A DNA stretch of 51,534 nt from Bifidobacterium biavatii DSM 23969 (GCF_000741165.1 NZ_JGYN01000014.1:15-51548); one strand, 5' to 3'. Positions 9,476-18,006 are shown, numbered from the stretch's first letter. Program-made: numbers and translations. Notes: generated from the letters alone by a model not told the origin.

Positions 9476-11269
9476 ATGAGCGACGACATCTGCCGTATCG
9501 ACGTCGACGCGACGCGCGCAGCCGGACCGCTGGGCCACGACTGGCGGTTCGTTGGCTACGACGAATGCAACTACACGTACATGCCGGAAGGCAAACGTTT
9601 GCTCGGCCGGTTCGGCGCCCTGCCGGACGCGCCGTACTGGGTACGCACCCACTTCATGTTCTGCTCGGGCAACTGCTACGGCAGCCCCAAATTCGGCTCG
9701 ACGAACATCTACACGGAAGACGCGGACGGCAATCCGGTCTACGACTTCACGCACTACGACATGATCCTCGACGCGATCGTCGAATCGGGCAACAAGCCGT
9801 TCGTCGAGCTTGGATTCATGCCCGAGGCGCTCGCCGATCCGAAGTACCAGGACCAGTCGCACCTGCCGTGGGTCGACCTGTACCGCGCGAACGGCTGGAC
9901 GTACCCGCCCAAGAGCTGGGAACGTTGGCATGCGTTCATCGCCGCGCTCGCCGCGCATCTCAAGGAGCGTTACGGCGAGACTGAACTCGGCACGTGGTAT
10001 TTCGAACTGTGGAACGAGCCCGACATCGGCTACTGGGCGGGCGGCGACGACGGCTACTGCACGCTGTACGACTACACGGAAAACGCGCTGCACTCGGTGC
10101 TGCCGGGCGCGCGACTGTCCGGACCGGCCGTCACCGGCGTGTTCGATGGCGGCAGCGGACGCCGCCTGCTGCAAACGTTCCTGAAACACTGCCGCGAAGG
10201 TGAGAACGCATGCACCGGCGGCACGGGCGCACGCCTCGACTTCGTGACCTTCCACGTCAAGGGCGCGCACTTCCCGGGCGGCCGGCCGAACGCCGACAAG
10301 GCCGTGCCGAGCGTCGGCAACCTCGTACACCAGGTCGAACAGGGACTCGACATCGTTGCGGCGGAAGGCTTCGGCGACCGTCACGTCGTGCTGTCCGAAG
10401 CGGATCCGGACACGTGGGCGGCCGGCAACATTGCCGACAATTCGAACATGCGCTTCCGCAACAGCGAATACTACGCGTCCTACGTGGCCGCGGCATACGA
10501 TCGCATCCGTACGCTCGGCGAAGCGCGCGGCATCACCGTCTCCCCGCTCGCGTGGGCGTTCATGTTCCCGCAGGAGGAGTGCTTCGCCGGCACGCGCTCG
10601 TTCAGCACGCAGGACATCGACAAGCCCGTGTTCAACGCGTTCCGCATGTTCTCGCGGCTCGGCGGCACGACTGTGGCCGTGAGCGGCGGCATTGCGCCGG
10701 ATCTCGCGCTCGAACGCTCGATCGACGAGGCGTACGGCAAGGGCACGCCGCAGCGATACACTGGCGAAGGCGCGCAGACGGTCGTCGGCTGCGTTGCGAC
10801 GGTCGATACGGCTGATGACGCGGCTGGTGATGTGGTAGTCGATACGGTGGGTGATGCGACGGTCGATGCGGTCGAGAATGTCGCTGCTGATACAAACGAT
10901 GCGGCCGGCGGCGACGTTGCCGATCGTCGCGCGGTGCGGGCGCTCGTCTACTCGCACTGCGACGACATCGACGTCGACGAATCGCACGATGTCGAAGTGC
11001 GCGTGGCTGGCTTGCGTCCGGGAACGTACCGGTTGTCGCACTATCGCGTCGACGCGGCGCACTCCAACGCGCACACGGCGTGGATCGTGCAAGGGCGGCC
11101 GGCGTATCCGCAGGGCGAGCAATACGACGCAATCCGCCGCGCCGGCGAGCTTGAACGGCTGGATGCCGACCGTACCATGACGGTGCCGGCCGACGGCGAG
11201 CCGCTGGTGCTGCGCTTCGCCTTGCCGACCCACGCGCTCTCGCTGCTGACGATTGATCCGGTCGATTGA
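9476..11269 (+). CDS. GH39-like glycoside hydrolase (beta-xylosidase / arabinosidase type)
   Basis: A 597-residue retaining glycosidase of clan GH-A. The acid/base is E181 in the motif WNEPD, and the nucleophile candidate is E308 in VVLSEADPDTW, the arrangement typical of GH39. The C-terminal part is a beta-sandwich-like region that ends with RFALPTHALSLLTIDPV. There is no signal peptide, so it should act in the cytoplasm on imported oligosaccharides. An Ala/Asp/Val-rich insertion (about residues 442-486, nucleotides 10800-10935) interrupts the sandwich domain. The start at 9476 has AAGGAG nine bases upstream; in-frame sequence further upstream belongs to the transporter. Known GH39 activities include beta-xylosidase and, in bifidobacteria, release of galactosyl-arabinose from gum arabic. 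The exact substrate here is not decided. Confidence 0.85.
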   Translation: MSDDICRIDVDATRAAGPLGHDWRFVGYDECNYTYMPEGKRLLGRFGALPDAPYWVRTHFMFCSGNCYGSPKFGSTNIYTEDADGNPVYDFTHYDMILDAIVESGNKPFVELGFMPEALADPKYQDQSHLPWVDLYRANGWTYPPKSWERWHAFIAALAAHLKERYGETELGTWYFELWNEPDIGYWAGGDDGYCTLYDYTENALHSVLPGARLSGPAVTGVFDGGSGRRLLQTFLKHCREGENACTGGTGARLDFVTFHVKGAHFPGGRPNADKAVPSVGNLVHQVEQGLDIVAAEGFGDRHVVLSEADPDTWAAGNIADNSNMRFRNSEYYASYVAAAYDRIRTLGEARGITVSPLAWAFMFPQEECFAGTRSFSTQDIDKPVFNAFRMFSRLGGTTVAVSGGIAPDLALERSIDEAYGKGTPQRYTGEGAQTVVGCVATVDTADDAAGDVVVDTVGDATVDAVENVAADTNDAAGGDVADRRAVRALVYSHCDDIDVDESHDVEVRVAGLRPGTYRLSHYRVDAAHSNAHTAWIVQGRPAYPQGEQYDAIRRAGELERLDADRTMTVPADGEPLVLRFALPTHALSLLTIDPVD

Positions 11270-11466
11270 TCGCGTTGTTGGTTCGACTGACCGAGCGCAT
11301 TACGGGTGAGAGGTCGATCGTTTGCGTGGCAAACAGGAGGTCAGCTGGGATGTGCTGGGGACTTTGCTACGAAAAATGACGTCTTTGAGTGACAAAGCCC
11401 CCGGTAATGGTGCGTAAGTAGCGTCAATGTCACGCAAGAAGCGGCTGTTGAGTGACATTGACGCTA
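11270..11466. other. intergenic region with a 15-bp inverted repeat
   Basis: TAGCGTCAATGTCAC (11419-11433) and its exact complement (11452-11466) enclose 18 bases. A weaker similar structure (GGGGACTTTG with CAAAGCCCCC, 11360-11405) precedes it and shares the words TGACGTC/GTGACA. The pair may be the terminator of the glycosidase transcript. No gene is visible. Confidence 0.55.
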
Positions 11467-11527
11467 GGAACGCCTGGTTCGTATCGCGAATGTCACTCCG
11501 GTGCGGTGAAGCGAATCAAACGATTGC

Positions 11528-11598
11528 CGTGGATAAGTCGGCGGGTTGTCCACATGGAGTTATCCACAACACGCCGAGGAGTCGAGTCTGCGTCCACA
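11528..11598. promoter_or_regulatory. cluster of DnaA-box-like sites before ssb
   Basis: A perfect DnaA box TTATCCACA is at 11560-11568, TTGTCCACA at 11546-11554 and a reverse-strand box (CGTGGATAA, one change) at 11528-11536. A weaker GCGTCCACA ends at 11598. Three to four sites in 71 bp is far above chance for GC-rich DNA. They lie ~210 bp before the ssb start. Confidence 0.6.
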
Positions 11599-11805
11599 AT
11601 GCCCGTTTTCCCTATGGTGATCGCGGTCGATCGTGCATAGTTGGTGTCACCGCGTGGATCACCGCGCTGGTTGACGAAGGAAGCCCTTTCTCTCTCAACC
11701 TCGCATCTCCACCTCCACTCAAGGGCAAGTCCCATGCGTCGTGGTCCGCGCGGTCCAACTTCACCGGCAGTCATGCCGGCGTCAGCGCCGAAGAAAGGAC
11801 CGATC

Positions 11806-12531
11806 ATGGCACTGCAGCAAGGACACGTCACCATCACCGGCCGAGTGGGCAGCACGCCGCAGGGCTTCGGACACAGCAGTCCGCCCTCGATCTGCACGTT
11901 CCGCCTCGGCTGCCGGCGCGGCTACTATGACGCGAACCGGCAGTGGAAAACGTTGCCGACCACATGGATCACCGTCAAAACGTACCGGGCGCTCGCTGCG
12001 AATGTCATCTCATCCGTGCGCACCGGCCAGCCGGTGATCGTCGTCGGCATGCTCGCCACCGAGGAATGGACCGCCGACAACGGCGAAAAACGGTCACGCA
12101 ACGTGCTCGAGGCCAGTAGCGTCGGCCACGACCTCAACTACGGCACCTCGCACCTTAATATGCAGCGTCGCGACGGTACGGGAGCGAACGGCGCAGCCGG
12201 AGCGGCAAACGGGCAGGGTGGTCCGAACGGCATGGATCCCAACGCGGTCGGAGGGCGGGGCGGACAATACGGGCCGGCTGCCGACCCTGCGTTGGTGGGC
12301 GCATCACTGTCCGCGTCGCTCGCCAATGATCCGTTCCGTAGTACGGCTTCGCAGCTGGCCTCGCCCCTGCCTGCGAGTGCGAACGCTGCCTCAATGTCCG
12401 GAAAGCTGCCCGGCGAACCGTCCGAAGAACCGTCCGGAGACGGCACCATGCCGGCGGAAGCTGCCGCCCTTGACGACATACCGCCCGCCGAGGAACCTCC
12501 GTCGGACGACTTCGGTGCCGGCGATTTCTGA
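11806..12531 (+). CDS. ssb: single-stranded DNA-binding protein
   Basis: A 241-residue SSB with an N-terminal OB-fold (residues 1 to about 115: VTITGRVGSTPQGF, CTFRLGCRRGYYD, TTWITVKTYRALAANV, GQPVIVVGMLATEEW) and a long Gly/Pro/Ala-rich tail. The tail ends in the acidic DDFGAGDF, which matches the partner-binding C-terminal tip of SSB proteins. It binds single-stranded DNA in replication, repair and recombination. The start at 11806 follows AAAGGA; longer in-frame sequence upstream is not SSB-like. This copy diverges from the canonical SSB N-terminus, so it may be the second SSB that many actinobacteria carry. No replication gene or ribosomal rpsF/rpsR partner is adjacent, which supports a secondary role. 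Confidence 0.85.
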   Translation: MALQQGHVTITGRVGSTPQGFGHSSPPSICTFRLGCRRGYYDANRQWKTLPTTWITVKTYRALAANVISSVRTGQPVIVVGMLATEEWTADNGEKRSRNVLEASSVGHDLNYGTSHLNMQRRDGTGANGAAGAANGQGGPNGMDPNAVGGRGGQYGPAADPALVGASLSASLANDPFRSTASQLASPLPASANAASMSGKLPGEPSEEPSGDGTMPAEAAALDDIPPAEEPPSDDFGAGDF

Positions 12532-12571
12532 GGGTTCGCTCATGCCTTCGGCTGCCTCCATCAGCATCCGA

Positions 12572-12592
12572 TAGTAACGCGTTGCGATACTA
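12572..12592. promoter_or_regulatory. candidate HigA operator
   Basis: TAGTA and TACTA arms (12572-12576, 12588-12592) enclose ACGCGTTGCGA, immediately before the -10-like GTATAG and the ribosome site GAGG (12600-12603) of the toxin gene. Autoregulation by the antitoxin is usual for this family; the operator itself is inferred. Confidence 0.4.
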
Positions 12593-12610
12593 ACGTATAG
12601 AGGTAGTATT

Positions 12611-12904
12611 ATGTACATTGCGACACGAGACAAGGAGTTGGGCGACTTCCTGTACGGCGGACCGTATCCGCGAGGATATCCGTCCGGCTGCGAACGACAG
12701 CTGGCACGAAGGCTGCAGATGCTGAAGGCCGCAGGTTCGCTGCGTGATCTGGCGGTGCCTCCGGCCAACAGGCTTGAAAAGCTGTCCGGCGATCTCGCCG
12801 GCTATTGGAGCATTCGGGTCAATCGCCAATACCGGCTCGTGTTCCGCTGGAACGACGAGGAACAGGAGGCATACGATGTCTACTTCACCGACTACCACGC
12901 CTGA
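12611..12904 (+). CDS. higB: RelE/HigB-type toxin
   Basis: A 97-residue ribosome-dependent mRNA interferase of the HigB (RelE superfamily) group. Typical stretches are the N-terminal basic helices, LEKLSGDLAGYWSIRVNRQYRLVFRW and the acidic end DVYFTDYHA, matching the fold in which R, K and Y residues cleave mRNA in the ribosomal A site. The start at 12611 follows AGAGG with a seven-base gap. The toxin gene comes first and overlaps the antitoxin gene by 29 bases, the order characteristic of higBA systems and opposite to most other toxin-antitoxin pairs. Confidence 0.88.
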   Translation: MYIATRDKELGDFLYGGPYPRGYPSGCERQLARRLQMLKAAGSLRDLAVPPANRLEKLSGDLAGYWSIRVNRQYRLVFRWNDEEQEAYDVYFTDYHA

Positions 12905-13253
12905 TTGGGAACGGAGTCGCACCTCGAACCGCGAACCTGACCGGTCGCGAGGGAACGAGGCGGAACGACGGCCTGGCGAATATCTGAGCACGCCGGGGGA
13001 GATTCTCAAGGAAGAGTTTCTGGAGCCGCTGCATATCAGCAATTACCGGCTGGCGAAAGCCATCGGCGTCTCCGAAACGGCGGTGGGGGAGATCGTCAAC
13101 GGCAAACGTCGAATCAGCGTGGCGATGGCGCACCGCTTGGGCAGGGCTTTGGGAACGACGCCGGAGTTCTGGATGAACCTGCAGCGCGACTGGGACGTGT
13201 TCACTTTCGATGCCGCCACCATCGGAGACATCACGCCGCTGGTGAACCCGTGA
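12876..13253 (+). CDS. higA: HigA-type antitoxin (XRE family)
   Basis: A 125-residue antitoxin. The XRE helix-turn-helix lies at about residues 50-90 (HISNYRLAKAIGVSETAVGEIVNGKRRISVAMAHRLGRALG), followed by the family hallmark TTPEFWMNLQRDWDV. It should bind and neutralise HigB and repress the shared promoter. The start at 12876 lies inside higB behind CAGGAGG. The first ~35 residues are a charged, poorly conserved extension before PGEILKEEFLEPL, where most homologues begin. Confidence 0.88.
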   Translation: MSTSPTTTPDWERSRTSNREPDRSRGNEAERRPGEYLSTPGEILKEEFLEPLHISNYRLAKAIGVSETAVGEIVNGKRRISVAMAHRLGRALGTTPEFWMNLQRDWDVFTFDAATIGDITPLVNP

Positions 13254-13449
13254 GAGCGGGGAGCCGCGGAATGGGGGTAGTCATGTAGTTATAAGGGATG
13301 GCAAAACGGCCGATCCGGCCGGTGGAAGCGCGACGCACAAGAGCCGTCAGCCGTCGGCGGCATCGCGTCATTGGCGAGAAGCGATAAACGGCGAAAACCT
13401 GCAAGCCGAAGGCGAAGTTGTCGGGACGATAACAAAAGCCGGCACGCAA
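13254..13449. other. gap between convergent higA and pepO
   Basis: No gene seen. It contains AAAACGGCCGATCCGGCCGG near 13303-13322, a weak hairpin that could end the higBA transcript. Confidence 0.35.
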
Positions 13450-13482
13450 CAAAGGGGCCGTCCCCTTTGCGGAGGACGGCCC
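13450..13482 (-). terminator. hairpin terminator after pepO
   Basis: GGGCCGTCC (13455-13463) pairs with GGACGGCCC (13474-13482). In the pepO direction the stem is followed by CCTTTGTTG. An alternative stem CAAAGGGG/CCCCTTTG overlaps it. Confidence 0.65.
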
Positions 13483-13538
13483 GGTGTCTTGGCTGCGCTG
13501 CGGCGGCTATAGTACGGCTGCAGCGCGTCAGTGTGCGG

Positions 13539-15617
13539 TCACCAGATGGAGACGCGCTTGGACGGGTCGAGCCACATGGCGTCGCCCTCCTTCACGCCGA
13601 ACGCCTTGTAGAACAGGTCGACGTTGCGCACGATGCCGTTGGTGCGGCATTCGGCGGGGGAGTGCGGGTCGATCTGCAGGTACTGCTCGGCCAGCTCGTC
13701 GCGGTTCTTGGTGCGCCAGATCGACGCGTAGCTCAGGAAGAAGCGCTGCAGGCCGGTGAAGCCGTCCATCTCCGGCGCGGTCGCCAGCGACGCCTCGATC
13801 GCCTCCGGCGAGCCGTCCTTCGGGCGTCCGGCCTCCGCGTCCAAAGCGAACGCGTACGCCTTGAGCGCGATGTTCACGCCGCCCAGATCGCCGATGTTCT
13901 CGCCGATCGTCAGCGCGCCGTTGACGTGCGGAGCGCGGCCCGGCTCGTCGGCGTACTTTTCGGCCAGCTGCGTCGGCACGAACGCGTTGTACTGCTCGAT
14001 GAGCGCCTTGGTGCGCTGTTCGAAGTTCGCCTTGTCGTCGGCCGTCCACCAGTCGTTGAGCGTGCCGTCGCCGTCGTACTGGGCGCCCTGGTCGTCGAAT
14101 CCGTGGCCGATCTCGTGGCCGATCACCGCGCCGATGCCGCCGTAGTTGGCCGCGTCGTCGGCTTCCGGGTTAAAGAACGGCGGCTGCAGGATCGCGGCCG
14201 GGAACACGATCACGTTCTTGCTCGGATCGTAGTACGCGTTCACGGTCTGCGGGTTCATCTCCCACTCGCCCTTGTCGACCGGCTTGCCGGCCTTCGCGAG
14301 CTGATAACCGGACTCGTACAGGCTGGCCGCGGCCATGTTTGCGATGAGTCCCGCGTCGGCGTGCACGTCAAGCGCTGTGTAGTCGCGCCAGTGCTCGGTG
14401 TAGCCGATCATCGGCGTGAACTTGGACAGCTTTTCGAGCGCCTTGCTGCGCGTCTCCGCGCCCAGCCACGTGCTGTTCGTGATCGACACGCGGTACGCGT
14501 CGATCAGGTTCGCAACGAGCTGTTCCATGCGCTGCTTGGAGCTTTCCGGGAAGTGGCGGCGCACGTACTCGCGGCCGACGTCCTCGCCGCAGATGCCGTT
14601 GACGAGCGACACGGCGCGCTTCCAGCGGTCGCGCTGCACCTTCGCGCCCGAAAGCACCTTGCCGTAGAAGTCGAAGTTGGCTGTGTCGAACGCGCTGGAC
14701 AGCATGGACGCGGCGCCGACGATCGCGTGCACGCGCGCCCACAGCTTGAGGTCGTCGAGCTCGGAGGACTTCCAGAACGAGTTGAGGCCTTCGAGGAAGC
14801 TCGGCTCGTGCACGATCGTGCGCTTGAGCACGTCGAGCACGCTGACCGGCTGGGCTGCGGCGGCCGGCGTTGTGTCGTACGCGGCCTGCCAGGCTTCGGC
14901 CCATGCGGCGATGTCAAAGTCGGCGAGCGTGGCGCTCAGCTGCGCGAAGTCGGTCGGATTGTAGGTCTTGACCGAATCACGCGTGGACACGTTGTCCCAG
15001 TGGTGCGCGGCGATGCGCGTCTCGACGTCGAGGAAGCGCTTGGCCTGCTCCTGCGTCGCGTCGAGCTCGCCGTAGCCGGCGTTATGCAGCTGCTTGGCGA
15101 CCATGTCGACGTACGCTTCGCGGATCGGCGCATAGTGGTCCTCGCGATAGTACGCTTCATCGGGCAGACCAAGGCCGCCCTGTTCGATGTGCGCGATGTT
15201 GGTGGTCGGATCCTTCGGATCGCCGTAGATGCCGACTCCGAACAGGTCCGGGCCGCCGGTCGGGTTGAGCGTGCCGAGCGCGCGGACAAGCGCGGCCTTG
15301 TCGGCGGCGGAGTCGATCGCCTCGAGTTCGGGCCTGATCGGGTCGACGCCGGCCGCTTCGATCGCGTCGGTGTCGAGGAAGGAACGGTAGAGCGCCTGCG
15401 ACTTGACGGCCGGGCAGTCGTCGTCTTCGAGGATTTCGCGGATTTGCGACTCGGCGTCTTCGGCGAGCTTGTCGAACGAACCGTAGCGCGCCTTGTCGTC
15501 GGGCAGGCGGTACGTGTCGATCCACGGTCCGTTCACGTAGCGGAACAGATCGTCGGACGGCTTGATGACGGATGAGAACGATGCCGGATCGAGTCCGGAT
15601 GTGAGCGTTGTAGTCAT
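13539..15617 (-). CDS. pepO: M13-family zinc endopeptidase (PepO / neprilysin type)
   Basis: A 692-residue metallopeptidase that cleaves small peptides. Zinc ligands are H501 and H505 with catalytic E502 in HEIGH, and E573 in ENIGDLGG. The substrate-binding NAYY motif lies before the zinc site, and the protein ends with the family-typical tryptophan. There is no signal peptide or N-terminal membrane anchor, unlike eukaryotic neprilysins, so it is cytoplasmic as in lactic acid bacteria. I start it at MTTTLTSG (15617); an ATG three codons upstream (15626) is equally possible, and the ribosome site is weak in both cases. The gene is monocistronic. It probably trims peptides delivered by transporters such as the one at 25.6-32.5 kb. 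Confidence 0.93.
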   Translation of the reverse strand: MTTTLTSGLDPASFSSVIKPSDDLFRYVNGPWIDTYRLPDDKARYGSFDKLAEDAESQIREILEDDDCPAVKSQALYRSFLDTDAIEAAGVDPIRPELEAIDSAADKAALVRALGTLNPTGGPDLFGVGIYGDPKDPTTNIAHIEQGGLGLPDEAYYREDHYAPIREAYVDMVAKQLHNAGYGELDATQEQAKRFLDVETRIAAHHWDNVSTRDSVKTYNPTDFAQLSATLADFDIAAWAEAWQAAYDTTPAAAAQPVSVLDVLKRTIVHEPSFLEGLNSFWKSSELDDLKLWARVHAIVGAASMLSSAFDTANFDFYGKVLSGAKVQRDRWKRAVSLVNGICGEDVGREYVRRHFPESSKQRMEQLVANLIDAYRVSITNSTWLGAETRSKALEKLSKFTPMIGYTEHWRDYTALDVHADAGLIANMAAASLYESGYQLAKAGKPVDKGEWEMNPQTVNAYYDPSKNVIVFPAAILQPPFFNPEADDAANYGGIGAVIGHEIGHGFDDQGAQYDGDGTLNDWWTADDKANFEQRTKALIEQYNAFVPTQLAEKYADEPGRAPHVNGALTIGENIGDLGGVNIALKAYAFALDAEAGRPKDGSPEAIEASLATAPEMDGFTGLQRFFLSYASIWRTKNRDELAEQYLQIDPHSPAECRTNGIVRNVDLFYKAFGVKEGDAMWLDPSKRVSIW

Positions 15618-15699
15618 GCCGCCCATACTATCTGCGTTCGGTGACGTCGCGCGATGTTGCGCCGGGCGGGAAATCGGCCGTTGCACACGATTGTTTCGT

Positions 15700-15960
15700 G
15701 GTTTTTCGCATTTGGCGTGTATGGGTGTTGGCTGGTGTGTCGGAATCACGCTGTCGCGTGATGCTGTGTTGTTGTGAGATTGGCGGCCTAGTCGCCGCGC
15801 CCACATGTATGCCCTGTGATGCTGGCGGAGCCTCGGCCCCCTCGGCTGAGGGGGCTGTCAGCCGCAGGCTGACTGGGGGAGCGTCGCGGCACGTTAGTGC
15901 CGCCAACCGGCACAGCATCGCGCAAAGCGCGATTCCGATGCGACGGATTGGTCATATTGT
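15700..15960. repeat. dispersed hairpin-module repeat, copy B
   Basis: Begins with a degenerate left terminal repeat (about 15700-15720) and contains perfect consecutive hairpins. AATCACGC/GCGTGATG flanks TGTC-like loops near 15753, then come GGCGGC/CGCCGC, GCCCCCTC/GAGGGGGC, GTCAGCC/GGCTGAC, GCGGCAC/GTGCCGC and ATCGCGC/GCGCGAT. A matching right terminal repeat occurs at 16346-16367, so copies B and C may be the two halves of one old element. Open reading frames across 15.6-16.9 kb change frame with the hairpins and do not look coding. Confidence 0.8.
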
Positions 15961-16025
15961 GCAGGACCTGTTGTGCTGCGTGTCATGCTTTGTGTAGAGC
16001 AGCATGGGACCGACTGGGTATGACA

Positions 16026-16090
16026 CGGCACGGTGTCAGACCCTGTAGATTGTCTAGGATTCCTTCAGAGTGTGACAGGACACCGTGCCG
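16026..16090. repeat. 12-bp inverted repeat
   Basis: CGGCACGGTGTC (16026-16037) and its exact complement (16079-16090) are 41 bases apart. It lies between repeat copies B and C; no T-run and no gene nearby. Confidence 0.6.
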
Positions 16091-16345
16091 GACAATTTCT
16101 GGATAACGAACCGTTTCGCTTGGAATTCCAAGGTTTCCGTGGATTGTCGGGTTTGTCACGTCCTATCTGCGCATGGTCTTTCCCACGATGTGTGGCAGCC
16201 CGGCCGTCACACTTTGTCGGAAATGCCTCAATCTTCCTATCTGTGACAACCATCTGTGACAACGCCGGAACCGAAACGGCAACAGCGCCGACCGTCATGA
16301 CCAGCCAACAAGCCCGTCCCTCGCGGATCCAACAACCCCTCGCAT

Positions 16346-16803
16346 ACACGCCGCAATACGCAGAGCCGGCATCTCTCTCATGGGTTGAGTGTAGTGGATG
16401 TGCGCGGTGGTATCGGAATCGCGCTGCGCGCGATGCTGTGCTGGTTGGCGGCACTAACATGCCGCGACGCTCCCCCAGTCTCGCTACGCTCGACAGCCCC
16501 CTCAGCCGAGGGGGGCCGAGGCTCCGCCAGCTTTGCAGTGCGTTGAACACTTGTCTTGGTGGCAGCTACCGCTACTGCTGACAGCGTCCTGCAATTATGG
16601 ACTCGCTTCGCGAGCGTTATTGCTGGCTTGCTATCGCTCGCTCCTCGCCTAAAAGCAGTCCACTGGACTGTTTTCTTTACGGCTCGGCCTAGCCGAGGGG
16701 GCCGAGGCTCCGCCAGTATCAGAGGTGTTTGTGGGCGTGGGGTGAGCGACAGCGAGCCAACAACGCAGTATCGCGCGCAGCGCGATTCCGATACTTCGGA
16801 TTG
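16346..16803. repeat. dispersed hairpin-module repeat, copy C (composite)
   Basis: Starts with a terminal-repeat version at 16346-16367, then hairpins in the orientation opposite to copy B. Around 16590-16690 it holds a module with CAGTCCA-C-TGGACTG (16656-16670) and the run TCGCTCGCTCCTCGCC, which recurs in reverse at 50505-50610. It ends with ATCGCGC/GCGCGAT near 16771-16790. No coding sequence is convincing. Confidence 0.75.
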
Positions 16804-16892
16804 CATGACTTGTGCACATCACAATGTGAAGGGCTGGATCGCCGCGGTAGGATAAATAGACAGATTGTCGCATTATGCTGATGGTGTGAATT

Positions 16893-16907
16893 TAGACAGT
16901 GTGTCTA
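16893..16907. promoter_or_regulatory. palindrome before the HdeD-like gene
   Basis: TAGACAGTGTGTCTA has two 6-bp arms around GTG, 62 bp before the start at 16969. Candidate operator for an unidentified repressor. Confidence 0.4.
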
Positions 16908-16968
16908 GACTGAGGGTGGACGAACATCCGGCACGAGATATCCGGAACATGCAAGCGAAGGAGTCATC

Positions 16969-17982
16969 ATGAGCGATCCGAACATCAACGGCGCCAACGG
17001 TCAGAACAGCGTCAACGGCAACGGTCAGAACGGCAACGGTCAGAACGGCGGCGAACCGAACGGCAACGGGCAGCCCGAATATGGCGCGTACGCTCCGAAC
17101 GGACAGCCGACCAATCAGGACTATCCGTACGGCGGTAATCCCAACGATTCGAACGCGAACAACGCGAACAACGCGAACAACGCGAACAACGCGAACGGCA
17201 CAAACGGCCAGAATCCGTACGGCCAGTACCAGCAGAATCCGTACGGTCAGCCCTACGGCCAATACCAGGCCAACGGACAGACCGGCAATCCGTACGGCCA
17301 GCAGAACCAGCCGTACGGCCAGCCGTTCGCCTACCAGCCGTTCGGGCAGAATCCGAACCAGCAGAACCCCAACGGCTACTGGCAGCAGCCCGGCCAGCAG
17401 TTCAGTCCGTTCAAGCTCATCGAGGAACTCCTCCCGCAGCAGGCCAAGAACACAATCCGCGGCCTGTATGGCATCATCGGTGCAGCCGCCGTCATCCTAG
17501 GCATCGCGCTACTCGTCTGGCCCGGCAAGACGCTCACTGTGTTCGCCGTCGCGTTCGGCATCTACTTCGTCGTCTCCGGCGTCATTCGCATCGTCAGTGC
17601 GCTCGTCACGCTCGGCCTGCCCGGCGGCTGGCGCGTGCTCGACGTGCTCGTCGGCATCCTGCTCGCGTTCGGCGGCGTGATCATGCTGAAAAACGCAGCG
17701 CTGTCCGGCACGTCGCTTGCCGTGTTCGTCACGCTCATCGTCGGCTTCGGCTGGATTATGGAAGGCGTGATGGCGCTCGCCGAATCGTGGCGACTGCCCA
17801 AGTCCGGCTGGGCCGTGTGCTACGCGATCGTGTCGATCATCGCCGGCATCGCCGTGATCCTCTCCCCGGTCAGCTCGATGGTTTTCCTCGTCATCCTCGG
17901 CGGCTGCGCGCTCGTCGTCATGGGCGTCTCCGCGATCGTGCGCGCGTTCACGTTCGGCAAGCCCGCCAAGAACAAGAAGTAG
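16969..17982 (+). CDS. HdeD/DUF308-like membrane protein with Asn/Gln/Gly-rich N-terminal region
   Basis: A 337-residue protein with two very different halves. Residues 1 to about 140 are low complexity, rich in N, Q, G, Y and P, with NPYGQ-type repeats and a NNANNAN stretch encoded by a 9-bp DNA repeat near 17150-17195. Residues ~155-330 contain six hydrophobic helices (GIIGAAAVILGIALLVWPG, AVAFGIYFVVSGVIRIV, VLVGILLAFGGVIML, LAVFVTLIVGFGWIMEG, AIVSIIAGIAVIL, MVFLVILGGCALVVMG), the pattern of the HdeD/DUF308 family linked to acid stress. The start follows AAGGAG. The function of the N/Q-rich region is unknown; it is predicted to be disordered and cytoplasmic. Confidence 0.82.
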   Translation: MSDPNINGANGQNSVNGNGQNGNGQNGGEPNGNGQPEYGAYAPNGQPTNQDYPYGGNPNDSNANNANNANNANNANGTNGQNPYGQYQQNPYGQPYGQYQANGQTGNPYGQQNQPYGQPFAYQPFGQNPNQQNPNGYWQQPGQQFSPFKLIEELLPQQAKNTIRGLYGIIGAAAVILGIALLVWPGKTLTVFAVAFGIYFVVSGVIRIVSALVTLGLPGGWRVLDVLVGILLAFGGVIMLKNAALSGTSLAVFVTLIVGFGWIMEGVMALAESWRLPKSGWAVCYAIVSIIAGIAVILSPVSSMVFLVILGGCALVVMGVSAIVRAFTFGKPAKNKK

Positions 17983-18006
17983 CGCGCGGCGAGTAGGCTG
18001 GGCCGC

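Noticed and set aside
9413..11233. 606-codon minus-strand frame over the GH39-like gene
   Set aside because: The plus-strand product has the catalytic motifs of clan GH-A and a ribosome site; the reverse product is Arg/Val-rich without motifs.
11546..11568. chromosomal replication origin
   Set aside because: Only three or four DnaA boxes, no dnaA, dnaN or AT-rich unwinding stretch nearby; recorded only as a DnaA-box cluster.
13371..15575. 734-codon plus-strand frame over pepO
   Set aside because: pepO has an intact zinc site and C-terminal tryptophan; the frame opposite is a codon-bias artefact.
16033..16581. 182-codon plus-strand frame between repeat copies B and C
   Set aside because: It runs through inverted repeats, has no ribosome site and its end is repeat-encoded.
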